Shown here: one piece after another, positions 40,346-48,164 of the stretch
How positions within the stretch are numbered: position 1 is the first letter of the stretch
Layout: each line of letters begins with the position of its first letter
Assembly (NCBI RefSeq): GCF_000190375.1
Contig: NZ_AEWG01000160.1
Span: 36,815-100,814 of the forward strand
Length of the DNA stretch: 64,000 bases
From: Rubrivivax benzoatilyticus JA2 = ATCC BAA-35
GTDB taxonomy: Bacteria > Pseudomonadota > Gammaproteobacteria > Burkholderiales > Burkholderiaceae_C
Direction: 5' to 3'
Translations under genes and position numbers: made by a program
The notes under the pieces: generated by a model
Databases searched by the model: none
What the model saw: only the letters and a program-made list of their open reading frames with translations
What the model was told of the DNA's origin: nothing

Positions 40346-41971
40346 ATGGACAAGCCCTTCGCGATCACGCTGGACCCGGGCTCCTCGCTGGCCAACAAGA
40401 CCGGCAGCTGGCGCACCGAACGCCCCGTCTACACCGACCGCCTGCCGCCCTGCAACGCCACTTGCCCGGCCGGCGAGGACATCCAGGGCTGGCTCTTCCG
40501 CGCCGAGAGCGGCGACTACGAAGCCGCCTGGCGCCACCTGGTGCGCGACAACCCGCTGCCGGCGGTGATGGGCCGCGTCTGCTATCACGGCTGCGAGGGA
40601 GCCTGCAACCGCGCCAAGCTCGACGAGGCGGTGGGCATCAACTCGGTCGAACGTTTCCTCGGTGACGAGGCGATCCGCCGCGGCTGGGCCTTCGACCCGC
40701 CGGCCGCCGACAGCGGCAAGCGGGTGCTCGTCGTCGGCGCCGGGCCTTCGGGGCTGTCGGCGGCCTACCATCTGCGCCGCCTGGGCCACGCGGTGACCGT
40801 CGCCGAGGCCGGCACGGCGGCCGGCGGCATGATGCGCTACGGCATCCCGAAGTACCGCTTGCCGCGCGAGGTGCTGGACGCCGAGGTCGCGCGCATCGTC
40901 GCGCTCGGTGTCGAGCTGAAGCTGGGCACCCGCGTCGACCGCATCGCCGAGGCGATGCAGGCCGGCGGCTACGACGCCGCCTTCCTCGCCGTCGGCGCGC
41001 ACATCGCCAAACGCGCCTTCATCCCGGCCGGCGACTCGGCGCGCATCCTCGACGCCGTCGCCGTGCTGCGCTCGATGGAAGACGGCGAGCCGCCTTTCCT
41101 GGGCCGGCGTGTCGCCGTCTACGGCGGCGGCAACACCGCGCTGGACGTCGCACGCACCGCCAAGCGGCTAGGCGCGACCGAGGCCGTCATCGTCTACCGC
41201 CGCACGCGCGAACGCATGCCGGCGCACGACCTCGAGGTCGAGGAGGCGCTCGAAGAAGGCGTGCAGGTCAAGTGGCTGTCGACCGTCGCCCACGCCGAGG
41301 CCGGCGCGCTGACGATCGAGAAGATGCGCCTGGACGAACACGGCAAGCCGCAGCCGACCGGCGAGTACGAGACGCTGGAGGCCGATTCGCTGGTGCTGGC
41401 GCTGGGCCAGGACGTCGACCTCGGCCTGCTGGCCGGCGTGCCCGGGCTGGACGTGCGCGACGGCGTCGTGCAGGTCGACCCGCGCACGATGATGACCGGC
41501 CACCCGGGCCTGTTCGCCGGCGGCGACATGGTGCCGGCAGAACGCAATGTGACGGTCGCCGTCGGCCACGGCAAACGCGCCGCGCGCCACATCGACGCCT
41601 GGCTGCGCGGCACGGTGCTGGAGCCGGCGGCCAAACACGGCCCGGCGCTGTTCGAGCGCCTGAACCCCTGGTACTACAGCGACGCGCCGAAGACCGAACG
41701 CGAGCAGCTCGAACTCGCCCGCCGCACCGACGGCTTCGACGAGGTGCAGCATGGCCTGACCGAGGAGAACGCGCTGTTCGAGGCGCGGCGCTGCCTGAGC
41801 TGCGGCAACTGCCTGCAGTGCGACAACTGCTACGGCGTCTGCCCCGACAACGCGGTGAAGAAGCTCGCTCCCGGGCGCTACGCGGTCGACTACGACTATT
41901 GCAAGGGCTGCGGCCTGTGCGCCGTCGAGTGCCCTTGCGGCGCGATCGACATGGTGGCCGAGAGCACCTGA
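40346..41971 (+). CDS. GltD-like NAD(P)-dependent flavoprotein fused to a 2[4Fe-4S] ferredoxin domain
   Basis: A 541-residue iron-sulfur flavoprotein. Residues 30-95 match the N-terminal Fe-S helical domain of glutamate synthase small subunits (PPCNATCPAGEDIQGWLF, GRVCYHGCEGACNR). FAD and NAD(P) Rossmann motifs follow (VLVVGAGPSGLSAAYHLRRL; VAVYGGGNTALDVARTAKRL), then GLFAGGDMV. The last ~60 residues add a two-cluster ferredoxin with CLSCGNCLQCDNCYGVCP and CKGCGLCAVECP. It starts two bases after the beta subunit, so it takes the place of the usual delta ferredoxin subunit and probably connects the oxidoreductase to the NAD(P)H pool. Similar arrangements are known for KorABC-type enzymes of Thauera and relatives. 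Confidence 0.9.
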   Translation: MDKPFAITLDPGSSLANKTGSWRTERPVYTDRLPPCNATCPAGEDIQGWLFRAESGDYEAAWRHLVRDNPLPAVMGRVCYHGCEGACNRAKLDEAVGINSVERFLGDEAIRRGWAFDPPAADSGKRVLVVGAGPSGLSAAYHLRRLGHAVTVAEAGTAAGGMMRYGIPKYRLPREVLDAEVARIVALGVELKLGTRVDRIAEAMQAGGYDAAFLAVGAHIAKRAFIPAGDSARILDAVAVLRSMEDGEPPFLGRRVAVYGGGNTALDVARTAKRLGATEAVIVYRRTRERMPAHDLEVEEALEEGVQVKWLSTVAHAEAGALTIEKMRLDEHGKPQPTGEYETLEADSLVLALGQDVDLGLLAGVPGLDVRDGVVQVDPRTMMTGHPGLFAGGDMVPAERNVTVAVGHGKRAARHIDAWLRGTVLEPAAKHGPALFERLNPWYYSDAPKTEREQLELARRTDGFDEVQHGLTEENALFEARRCLSCGNCLQCDNCYGVCPDNAVKKLAPGRYAVDYDYCKGCGLCAVECPCGAIDMVAEST

Positions 41972-42123
41972 GGCAGCCCCTGAAGCCGGGCCAGGCGGCG
42001 TCGGCCGCGCCTGCGGCAACGGCGGCGCGCTGACGCACTCCGTTACCTTTGTTCCCTACGCTCGCGGATGTCGCGTCAAGCGGCACGGCGGTTCAATGCC
42101 TTCATCACTCCGATGGAGAGTTC

Positions 42124-43413
42124 ATGGACCCGGCCGAAACCACCGCGATCGTCGCGGCACTGCGCCGCCTGCAGGACGACCTCGGGCAGCCGTTGGCCCG
42201 CCGCGCCGCGCTGATGCGCCTGGCCGACGCGCTGGAGTTCCTCGCGGCGACGCTGGCGCTGCCGGCGCAAGGCGGGCCCGGCGCCCATCCGGCCCAGGCG
42301 GCGCAGCGCGAGTGCAGCCGCGCCTGGCAGGCGCTGCAGGACACGCTGCCGCCGCCGCTGCAGGAGCGCGTGGCGGCGTGGCTGGCCGCCGCCGCCCGGG
42401 CCGCGGCGGTGCTGGCCGGACACGGCCGCGGGGCCGAGCCGGCGAAACGTTCGCCCCCGCCGTCGGCAGCGCCGCCGATGCCCTCGCCGCCGCCGCAGTT
42501 CGCCTACCTCGCCACCGCGCCGGTCTTCGAGCTGCCCGAGGCGGCGGCCGACCGTGCGCCGCCCGAGCCGGCTGCTCCCGAGACCGCGGTGCCGATGGAC
42601 GACGCCCGCTTCGGCGCCAGCGCACCGGCCGTCGTGCCGCCCGGCCGCGAGTTCATCGCCGAGTTCGTCGCCTACCCCGCCGGGGCGCAGGAGCAGGCGC
42701 GTGCGCTGCTGTCGCGGCCGCACGCGACGCTGGAGGTCGGCGCGGCCACGCCGCTGCAGCACGGCACGCGCCTGGACGTCGAAGTGCGTGGCAGCGGCTT
42801 CATGCCGGCCGACGGCGAGAGCGCACGCCAGTCCTTCGTCTGGCAGGGCACGCCGGTCAAGCTGGCCTGGGCGCTGCAGGCCGCGGACGGCGCGCACGGC
42901 GAGTCACTGCTGCGCCTGGACGTCGCGATCGACGGCATCGTCGTCGCCCGCGTGCGGCTGCCGATCGAGGTGGCCGCCGGCGCGCCGGCGGCCCCGCCGC
43001 CGGTGCAGGCCGAGGAGGCGGCGATCGCCCGGCGGGCCTTCGCGTCCTACGCCTCGGCCGACCGGCTGCGGGTGCTCGACCGCGTCGCGTCGATCCGGCT
43101 CGCCGCCGGCATCCGCGTCTTCCTCGACTGCCACGACCTGCACCCGGGCAAGGCCTGGCAGCCGCAGCTCGAACGCGAGATCGACGCCAGCGAGCTGTTC
43201 CTGCTGTTCTGGTCGGCGGCGGCGGCCAAGTCGGGCTGGGTGCGCTGGGAGTACGAGCGCGCGATCGAGCGCCTGGGCGAGCAGTGCCTGCAGATCCACC
43301 CGCTGGACAACGGCGTGGCGCCGCCGCGCGCCCTGGCCCACCTGCACCTGGGTGACCCGATGATGGACCTGCGCCAGGCCGAGGCGCAGCGCCGCGGCAG
43401 CAGCCCGAGCTGA
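42124..43413 (+). CDS. TIR domain protein of a putative immune/signalling operon
   Basis: A 429-residue protein. Residues 1-100 are helical, 105-165 are Pro/Ala-rich linker, and about 175-290 form a beta-rich domain (FIAEFVAYPAGAQEQARALL ... SFVWQGTPVKLAWAL ... VARVRLPIEV) whose family I cannot name. About 305-400 is a TIR domain: RRAFASYASADRLRVLDRVA, IRVFLDCHDLHPGKAWQPQL, ASELFLLFWSAAAAKSGWVR, WEYERAIERL. Glu376 in GWVRWEYERA sits where the catalytic Glu of TIR NADases lies (W-x-x-x-E, as in SARM1), so NAD hydrolysis is possible. The ATG at 42124 has GGAGAG upstream. It is first of three tightly packed genes (11-base and 1-base gaps). Confidence 0.85.
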   Translation: MDPAETTAIVAALRRLQDDLGQPLARRAALMRLADALEFLAATLALPAQGGPGAHPAQAAQRECSRAWQALQDTLPPPLQERVAAWLAAAARAAAVLAGHGRGAEPAKRSPPPSAAPPMPSPPPQFAYLATAPVFELPEAAADRAPPEPAAPETAVPMDDARFGASAPAVVPPGREFIAEFVAYPAGAQEQARALLSRPHATLEVGAATPLQHGTRLDVEVRGSGFMPADGESARQSFVWQGTPVKLAWALQAADGAHGESLLRLDVAIDGIVVARVRLPIEVAAGAPAAPPPVQAEEAAIARRAFASYASADRLRVLDRVASIRLAAGIRVFLDCHDLHPGKAWQPQLEREIDASELFLLFWSAAAAKSGWVRWEYERAIERLGEQCLQIHPLDNGVAPPRALAHLHLGDPMMDLRQAEAQRRGSSPS

Positions 43414-43424
43414 AGGGGAAGGCG

Positions 43425-45779
43425 ATGGACGATGGAGCCGGGGACACGATGCTGGGCCTGCGCGTGCGCGCCGACGCGCTCGACGACCTGCCGTTCGGCG
43501 TGCTGCGCCTGGGGCTGGACGGCCGCATCCGCTACGTCAACCGCGCCGCCGCCCGCCTCGCGGGCCCGGAGCTGCAGCCCGGCGCGGCGCTGCGCGGGCT
43601 GCCTTTCGACGCCGAGAGCGCGCGGCGGCTGGACAGCGAGATCGAGCGCCGCCACCGCGCCCAGCGCGCCGGCAGCTACGCGCTGACGCTCGAACGCCCG
43701 GATCTCGGCCCGGGGGTGCGGGTGCACCTGGGCGTCGTCGGCGTGCCCGAGTACGACGCGGCCGGTGCGCTGGCCGGCTCGCTGGGCTTCATCGAGGACC
43801 GCACGCTGGAGCGCGCCACGCTGGCGATCCACGAGGCGATCGGCATCGCCGACGACTGCGAGCGCCTGCTCGACGCGCTGGCCGCGCGCCTGGGCGAGGT
43901 GATGCACTTCGACGCGATGCTGGTCAGCATGATCAGCGAGGACCGCGCCGCGGTGCGCCTGCTGCACGCCCATCCCGGCGTCGCGGTGTCGCCGTCCTGG
44001 GGCTGGTGGCCGATGCCGGCGATGGTGAGCGCCGACCTGGACCGGCTGCTGCTGCCGCGCGCCGACGCCGTCGCCGAGCTCTTCGCCGAGGAGCCTTACG
44101 CCGCGCTCGCCCGCGACGACGACGCGACCCGGGAGTTCCTCGCACAGGGCTGGCGCCACCTGCTGCGCCGGCCGGTGTTCCGCGACGGTGCGCTGGCGGC
44201 GATCCTGACACTGCTGCGGCGCGACGACCGGCGTTTCGACGAACGCGAGACCACGCAGCTCGGCCGGCTGCCGGTCGGCGAGGCTGTCAACATGGCGCTG
44301 GCGCTGGACCGCCAGCGCGCGCTGGAGTTCGAGCTGGAGCTCATCGGCAGCATGGGCCAGGCCGCGGGCAACCTGTCGGACGTGGCCCGCGTGCTCGTCG
44401 ACGGCCTGCGCCACACGCGCGGCTGGGACCACGTCTCGCTGTTCCGGGTCGACCACGACGAGGGCCGCGTGTCGCTGGTGCACCAGTCGGCGCAGCCGGG
44501 CGCCGAACTGCCCGCCGACTACCGCCAGGACCTCGGCGAAGGCGTGCTCGGCGAGGTCGCGCTGTGGGCGCGCGCGGTGCGGCTGGACGACGTGCGCACG
44601 CGCCAGCGCTACACCGGCAGCGTGGCCGGCACGCGCTCGGAGATGTGCTTGCCGGTGCCGGGGCAGCCGGTGCGCTGGATCCTGAACCTGGAGTCGTCCA
44701 AGACCCACGCCTTCGCCGCGGCCGAGCAGCACTCGATCGAACGCACGCTGAAGGTCGCGGGGCTGATCCTCGACCGCTCCTGGGCGCTGGAGTTCAACAC
44801 CGCGGTGCTCGACACGGTGGCCGACGCGGTGATCCAGACCACCGCGCGCGGCGAGATCCAGGCCGTCAACCCGGCCTGCGAGGCGCTGCTGGGCTTCGAG
44901 CCGGGCTCGCTGCCGGGCCGCCGGCTCGCCGACCTGATCGGCGCCCCGGGCGCCGACCCCGACCCGCCCGGCTACGCCGAGCGCCTGGTGGCGATGCCTC
45001 GCCTGCTGTCCAGCGAGGTGGAGCTGCTCGCCGCCGACGGCAGCCACCTGCCGGTGCTGCTGTCGGGCGCGTCGCTGCCGCCGCAGATCGGCGGCAAGGT
45101 CTACGTCGCCAGCGACCTGCGCTTCAGGCGCGAGGCCCAGCGCATGGACGCGCTGCGCCACGTCTACGCCCAGGTGGCCAACGAGATCCGCGTGCCGCTG
45201 TCGCTGGCCGCCACCTACCTGCGCACCCACGCCGGCGAAGGCGGCCACGGCGCCGACGTGCTCGACAAGTCGCTGCGCCAGCTGGTGCGTGCCGACCTGT
45301 CGCTCGAGCGTGTCGCGCGGCTGGCCTCGACGCCCGAGGACGGCGAGCTGCCGCTGCGCATCGTCAGCCTGGACCAGCTCGCCGCGCAGCTGCACGACGA
45401 CCTGCCGCGCGGCCAGCAGAAGACGGTGGACGTGCTGCCCGATCCGCTGGCGCCGCCGGTGCTGGCGGCGCCGCCCGAGCTGGCGTTCTGCGCCTCGAGC
45501 CTGCTCGCCTTCCTGCTGCGCATGCGCGCCCAGGACGACCGCATCCGCATCCGCGTCGACGCCAGCCATGCCCAGCCGCGGCTGTGCTTCGAGCTCGCCG
45601 ACGAACGCGGCGACCCGAGCCCGACGCGGCTGGCGCCGCGCAGCGACGACGAACGCGAGTTCGCGCTCGCCGAAGGCGTGGTGCGCACGCTGATGCGGCG
45701 CATGCGCGGCCAGCTCGTGCTGCAGCAGCACGCCGGGCTGTCGCTGGCGCTGCGGCTGAGCGCCGCCGAAGGAGCCTGA
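43425..45779 (+). CDS. PAS-GAF-GAF-PAS sensor with degenerate histidine-kinase end
   Basis: A 784-residue soluble multi-sensor with no membrane helices. A PAS domain lies near 20-130 (LPFGVLRLGLDGRIRYVNRAA), GAF domains near 150-300 and 320-450, and a second PAS near 460-575 (NTAVLDTVADAVIQTTARGEIQAVNPACEALLGF). The following helix pair looks like a DHp domain (YAQVANEIRVPLSLAATYLR), but the phospho-acceptor His of the HEIRTPL motif is Asn586. The C-terminal ATPase-like domain (about 655-780) lacks a clear N-box and the DxGxG box. It is therefore probably a pseudokinase that relays by contact. It sits between the TIR and CHAT genes. Confidence 0.85.
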   Translation: MDDGAGDTMLGLRVRADALDDLPFGVLRLGLDGRIRYVNRAAARLAGPELQPGAALRGLPFDAESARRLDSEIERRHRAQRAGSYALTLERPDLGPGVRVHLGVVGVPEYDAAGALAGSLGFIEDRTLERATLAIHEAIGIADDCERLLDALAARLGEVMHFDAMLVSMISEDRAAVRLLHAHPGVAVSPSWGWWPMPAMVSADLDRLLLPRADAVAELFAEEPYAALARDDDATREFLAQGWRHLLRRPVFRDGALAAILTLLRRDDRRFDERETTQLGRLPVGEAVNMALALDRQRALEFELELIGSMGQAAGNLSDVARVLVDGLRHTRGWDHVSLFRVDHDEGRVSLVHQSAQPGAELPADYRQDLGEGVLGEVALWARAVRLDDVRTRQRYTGSVAGTRSEMCLPVPGQPVRWILNLESSKTHAFAAAEQHSIERTLKVAGLILDRSWALEFNTAVLDTVADAVIQTTARGEIQAVNPACEALLGFEPGSLPGRRLADLIGAPGADPDPPGYAERLVAMPRLLSSEVELLAADGSHLPVLLSGASLPPQIGGKVYVASDLRFRREAQRMDALRHVYAQVANEIRVPLSLAATYLRTHAGEGGHGADVLDKSLRQLVRADLSLERVARLASTPEDGELPLRIVSLDQLAAQLHDDLPRGQQKTVDVLPDPLAPPVLAAPPELAFCASSLLAFLLRMRAQDDRIRIRVDASHAQPRLCFELADERGDPSPTRLAPRSDDEREFALAEGVVRTLMRRMRGQLVLQQHAGLSLALRLSAAEGA

Positions 45780-45780
45780 G

Positions 45781-47415
45781 GTGCTGTGGCAGCTGATCGT
45801 CCACCACGACGAGGACATGCGCGAGATGCTGGAGGACGGCGTGCGTGCCGCCTTCGCCTCGCTGCGCCTGCCCGCGCGCCCGATCGACAAGGGCAACATC
45901 GACCGTGCCGGCCGGGCGCTGGAGGACCACGGGCTGGACACCTGCAGCCTGGTCGTCATCGGCTCGAGCACGCCCGCGGATGCGGCCTCGAGCATCGGCC
46001 TGACCGGGCGCGATCCGACGATGCAGTTCGTCCGCCAGATCAAGGGCTTCTGGCAGCAGCTGCCGGTGGTCGTGATCTCCAATGCGCCGGACGAACGCCT
46101 GGCCGGCTTCCTCGAGGCCTACGACCGCACGGCGCTGCTGGCCGCCGACGCCCGCTTGGCCGAGACCCTGCGCGAGGCGGTGCGCACGCTGGTCGGCGGC
46201 CAGCCGCGGCTGAGCTCGGCCTGCGTGCGGCTGCACATCCACCTGCGCGACCGGCGCAGCGCCAGCTGGGAGATGCTGCGCACCGGCGGCGCCAAGCTGC
46301 GCACCTTTCGCGCCAGCGGCACGCTGGCCATCGACAGCCGCAAGCTCGAGGACATCCTCGACGAGTCGGCGCGGCTGGACGCCGAGGTCTCGCAGAACAG
46401 CTTCCGCCCGCGTTCGTTCGCGCGGCTGTCGCGCGACCTGTCGGATCTGCTGTTCAGCGGCGCGGCCGACAACGCCGACTGCTGGAGCAAGTTCAGCCGC
46501 CAGCGCGAGGAAGCCGGCGGCATGGGCCACATGCGCGTGCGCGTCACCGTCGACGACGAGATGCACACGCTGATGCTGGAGGCGCTGCGCGACCCGAGCG
46601 CCGCCAGCCTGGCCGACTGCTGGATCCTCAACGCGCCGATGTACCGCCACGCGATGCCGCGCGGCAACGAGCCGCTGTTCCGCGACGCCGAGAGCCGCAA
46701 CGGGCCGGTCAACGCGCTCGTCGTCCAGGCCGACGCGGCGCCGGGCAACATCCCGCTGGGCGAGGACCACGTGCTCGAGCTCGACGAGCTGCCGCACGCC
46801 GCGACCGAGGCCGCCGAACTCGAGGCGCTGCTGCGCCGGCATGCCGGCGGCAGCGTGCGCCGGCTCGACCTCGGCGACGCCGACCCGGCGCCACCGGCCG
46901 AGCGGCTGCTGCGTGCGCTGGTCGACGAAGCGCCGCCGCAGGGCTGGCATCTGGTGCACTTCTGCGGCCACGCCGTCAACGTCCGGCCGCTGGGCGCGAG
47001 CCTGGTGCTGCGCGCCGACCGCGGCGGCGCGCTGCCGGTGCACCGCCTGGCGACGGCGCTGGCCCACACGCAGTTCCTGTTCCTCAGCGCCTGCCACAGC
47101 ACCAAGGACCCGACGGTGCTGCGGGCCCTCGAACAGCAGGTGCCGGCGGTGCTGGGCTACCAGTGGAAGGTGCGCGACGAACGCGCCTGCAACTTCGCGC
47201 GCCTGTTCTACGGCGCGCTGTTCGAGCGCGGTGCGCCCTCGTACCGCTACCTCGAGTACGCCTTCATGCGGGCCCGTCGCCGCGCCTACGAGGAAGCGGT
47301 GCACGACGCCGAGGCACGGCTGATGGCCGACGGCGCGGACCCCGGCGCCGGGATCGAGGACGCCTTGCGCGACCACTCCTGGATCTCGCCGGTGCTCGTG
47401 ATGCAGATGGACTGA
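45781..47415 (+). CDS. pseudo-receiver fused to CHAT (caspase-like) protease domain
   Basis: A 544-residue protein with a GTG start one base after the upstream stop. Residues 1-140 have a receiver-like order of strands and helices (LWQLIVHHDEDMREMLEDG; LPVVVISNAPDERLAGFLEA), but the phospho-acceptor strand reads TCSLVVIGSSTP, without Asp. From about 150 to 540 the chain fits a CHAT peptidase: MRVRVTVDDEMHTLMLEALR, then the catalytic His397 in HLVHFCGHAVN and Cys438 in FLFLSACHSTKDP, followed by VPAVLGYQWKVRDERA and an AF..F...L end. Both dyad residues are intact, so it should be an active protease. By analogy with other CHAT systems it would be the effector, or would activate one. Confidence 0.88.
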   Translation: MLWQLIVHHDEDMREMLEDGVRAAFASLRLPARPIDKGNIDRAGRALEDHGLDTCSLVVIGSSTPADAASSIGLTGRDPTMQFVRQIKGFWQQLPVVVISNAPDERLAGFLEAYDRTALLAADARLAETLREAVRTLVGGQPRLSSACVRLHIHLRDRRSASWEMLRTGGAKLRTFRASGTLAIDSRKLEDILDESARLDAEVSQNSFRPRSFARLSRDLSDLLFSGAADNADCWSKFSRQREEAGGMGHMRVRVTVDDEMHTLMLEALRDPSAASLADCWILNAPMYRHAMPRGNEPLFRDAESRNGPVNALVVQADAAPGNIPLGEDHVLELDELPHAATEAAELEALLRRHAGGSVRRLDLGDADPAPPAERLLRALVDEAPPQGWHLVHFCGHAVNVRPLGASLVLRADRGGALPVHRLATALAHTQFLFLSACHSTKDPTVLRALEQQVPAVLGYQWKVRDERACNFARLFYGALFERGAPSYRYLEYAFMRARRRAYEEAVHDAEARLMADGADPGAGIEDALRDHSWISPVLVMQMD

Positions 47416-47711
47416 CGCGGCCCGGCCGCGGCGGTTTCCGCGCCGTCACGCGCCGTGCCCGCGACGGGCTCGCTGGGCGCGTCCGACACCGCCGGAAAGC
47501 GCCAAAACGGCGCTTGTGACCCCGGCACTTTGTGATAGATCAGTTTCGCGACACATTCAGCGTTGCGGGGGTGTCACGGCATGTTGACGCCTCCACCCTG
47601 TCAGCGTAGCGTTACACATGTCGGTAGGGAGTGATCCCCGAGGGCTACAGAAGCCAACCCACGTGCGGGTAGAGCACGGAAACTGGTCCATGTCTCTGAA
47701 GGAGAAACGCA
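47416..47711 (+). promoter_or_regulatory. pucBA promoter region with PpsR/CrtJ and FNR-like sites
   Basis: A TTGACG -35 (47584-47589), 17-base spacer and TAGCGT -10 (47607-47612) fit a sigma70-type promoter. A perfect TGT-N12-ACA palindrome (47599-47616) covers the -10, and a one-mismatch copy TGT-N12-ACG (47572-47589) covers the -35. These are the paired operator sites of the redox repressor PpsR/CrtJ. Upstream, TTGTG-ATAG-ATCAG (47530-47543) resembles an FNR/FnrL site. A 7-bp hairpin (47497-47515) just before it may end the CHAT operon. The leader before pucB is about 90 bases and ends with a strong ribosome binding site, AAGGAGA. Confidence 0.75.
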
Positions 47712-47867
47712 ATGGCAGATGATGCAAACAAGGTTTGGCCGTCCGGCCTGACCACGGCGGAAGCCGAAGAGCTGCAAAAGGGTCTGGTTGATGGCACCCG
47801 TGTTTTCGGTGTCATCGCTGTTCTGGCTCACATCCTGGCGTATGCCTATACGCCGTGGCTCCACTAA
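47712..47867 (+). CDS. pucB: LH2 light-harvesting protein, beta subunit
   Basis: A 51-residue antenna peptide of the peripheral LH2 complex, which binds bacteriochlorophyll a and carotenoid. The polar N-terminus (MADDANKVWPSGLTTAEAEE) leads into one membrane helix (about 29-48) with the conserved bacteriochlorophyll ligand His40 in AVLAHILAYAYTPWLH, the family's H-x-x-A-x-x-x-x-P-W-L pattern. Codon use is less GC-biased than in neighbouring genes (many GTT, AAG, CAA), as expected for a very highly expressed gene. pucA follows after 21 bases. Confidence 0.97.
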   Translation: MADDANKVWPSGLTTAEAEELQKGLVDGTRVFGVIAVLAHILAYAYTPWLH

Positions 47868-47888
47868 GTCACTAGCAGGAACTAAAAA

Positions 47889-48104
47889 ATGAACCAAGGC
47901 AAAATCTGGCGCGTCGTCAAGCCGACCGTTGGTATCCCCGTCTACCTGGGCGCCGTCGCCGTCACCGGCCTGATCCTGCACGGCGGCCTGATGGCCAACA
48001 CCGACTGGTTCCCGGCCTACTGGAACGGTGGCAAGAAGGCTGCCGCGGCTGCTGCCGCCGCCGCCCCGGCCCCGGTCGCGGCCCCGCAGGCCCCGGCGCA
48101 GTAA
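47889..48104 (+). CDS. pucA: LH2 light-harvesting protein, alpha subunit
   Basis: A 71-residue alpha antenna peptide. The N-terminal MNQGKIWRVVKPTVGIPVYL is the canonical alpha start, with the N-terminal Met region that binds the 800-nm pigment. His31 in LILHGGLMANTDWFPAYW is the B850 ligand, and the aromatic Trp40 and Tyr44 follow. From residue 49 there is an extension of about 23 residues made of Ala, then Pro/Val/Gln ([20 protein letters not shown]). A tail of this kind has been described for LH2 alpha of Rubrivivax gelatinosus. It is absent from most other LH2 alpha chains. Confidence 0.97.
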   Translation: MNQGKIWRVVKPTVGIPVYLGAVAVTGLILHGGLMANTDWFPAYWNGGKKAAAAAAAAAPAPVAAPQAPAQ

Positions 48105-48129
48105 AAAGCGTCTGTCAGCGTATGTCCGG

Positions 48130-48163
48130 CATGGGGCTGAGGTTCGCGGACCTCGGCCCCATG
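48130..48163 (+). terminator. stem-loop after pucA
   Basis: A long hairpin, about 14 bp with one G-U pair (arms 48130-48143 and 48150-48163), 25 bases after the pucA stop. Only a weak T-tail (TAGTTTC) follows, so it may act mainly to stabilise the pucBA transcript against 3' decay. Confidence 0.7.
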
Positions 48164-48164
48164 T

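Noticed and set aside
43047..46082. A minus-strand frame of about 1000 codons opposite the TIR/sensor genes
   Set aside because: No motifs, Arg/Gln/Val-rich, and antisense to genes with clear PAS, GAF and CHAT blocks.
47531..47553. TGT...ACA pair upstream of pucBA with a 17-base spacing
   Set aside because: PpsR/CrtJ needs a 12-base spacing; this pair is better explained by the overlapping FNR-like TTGTG-N4-ATCAG.
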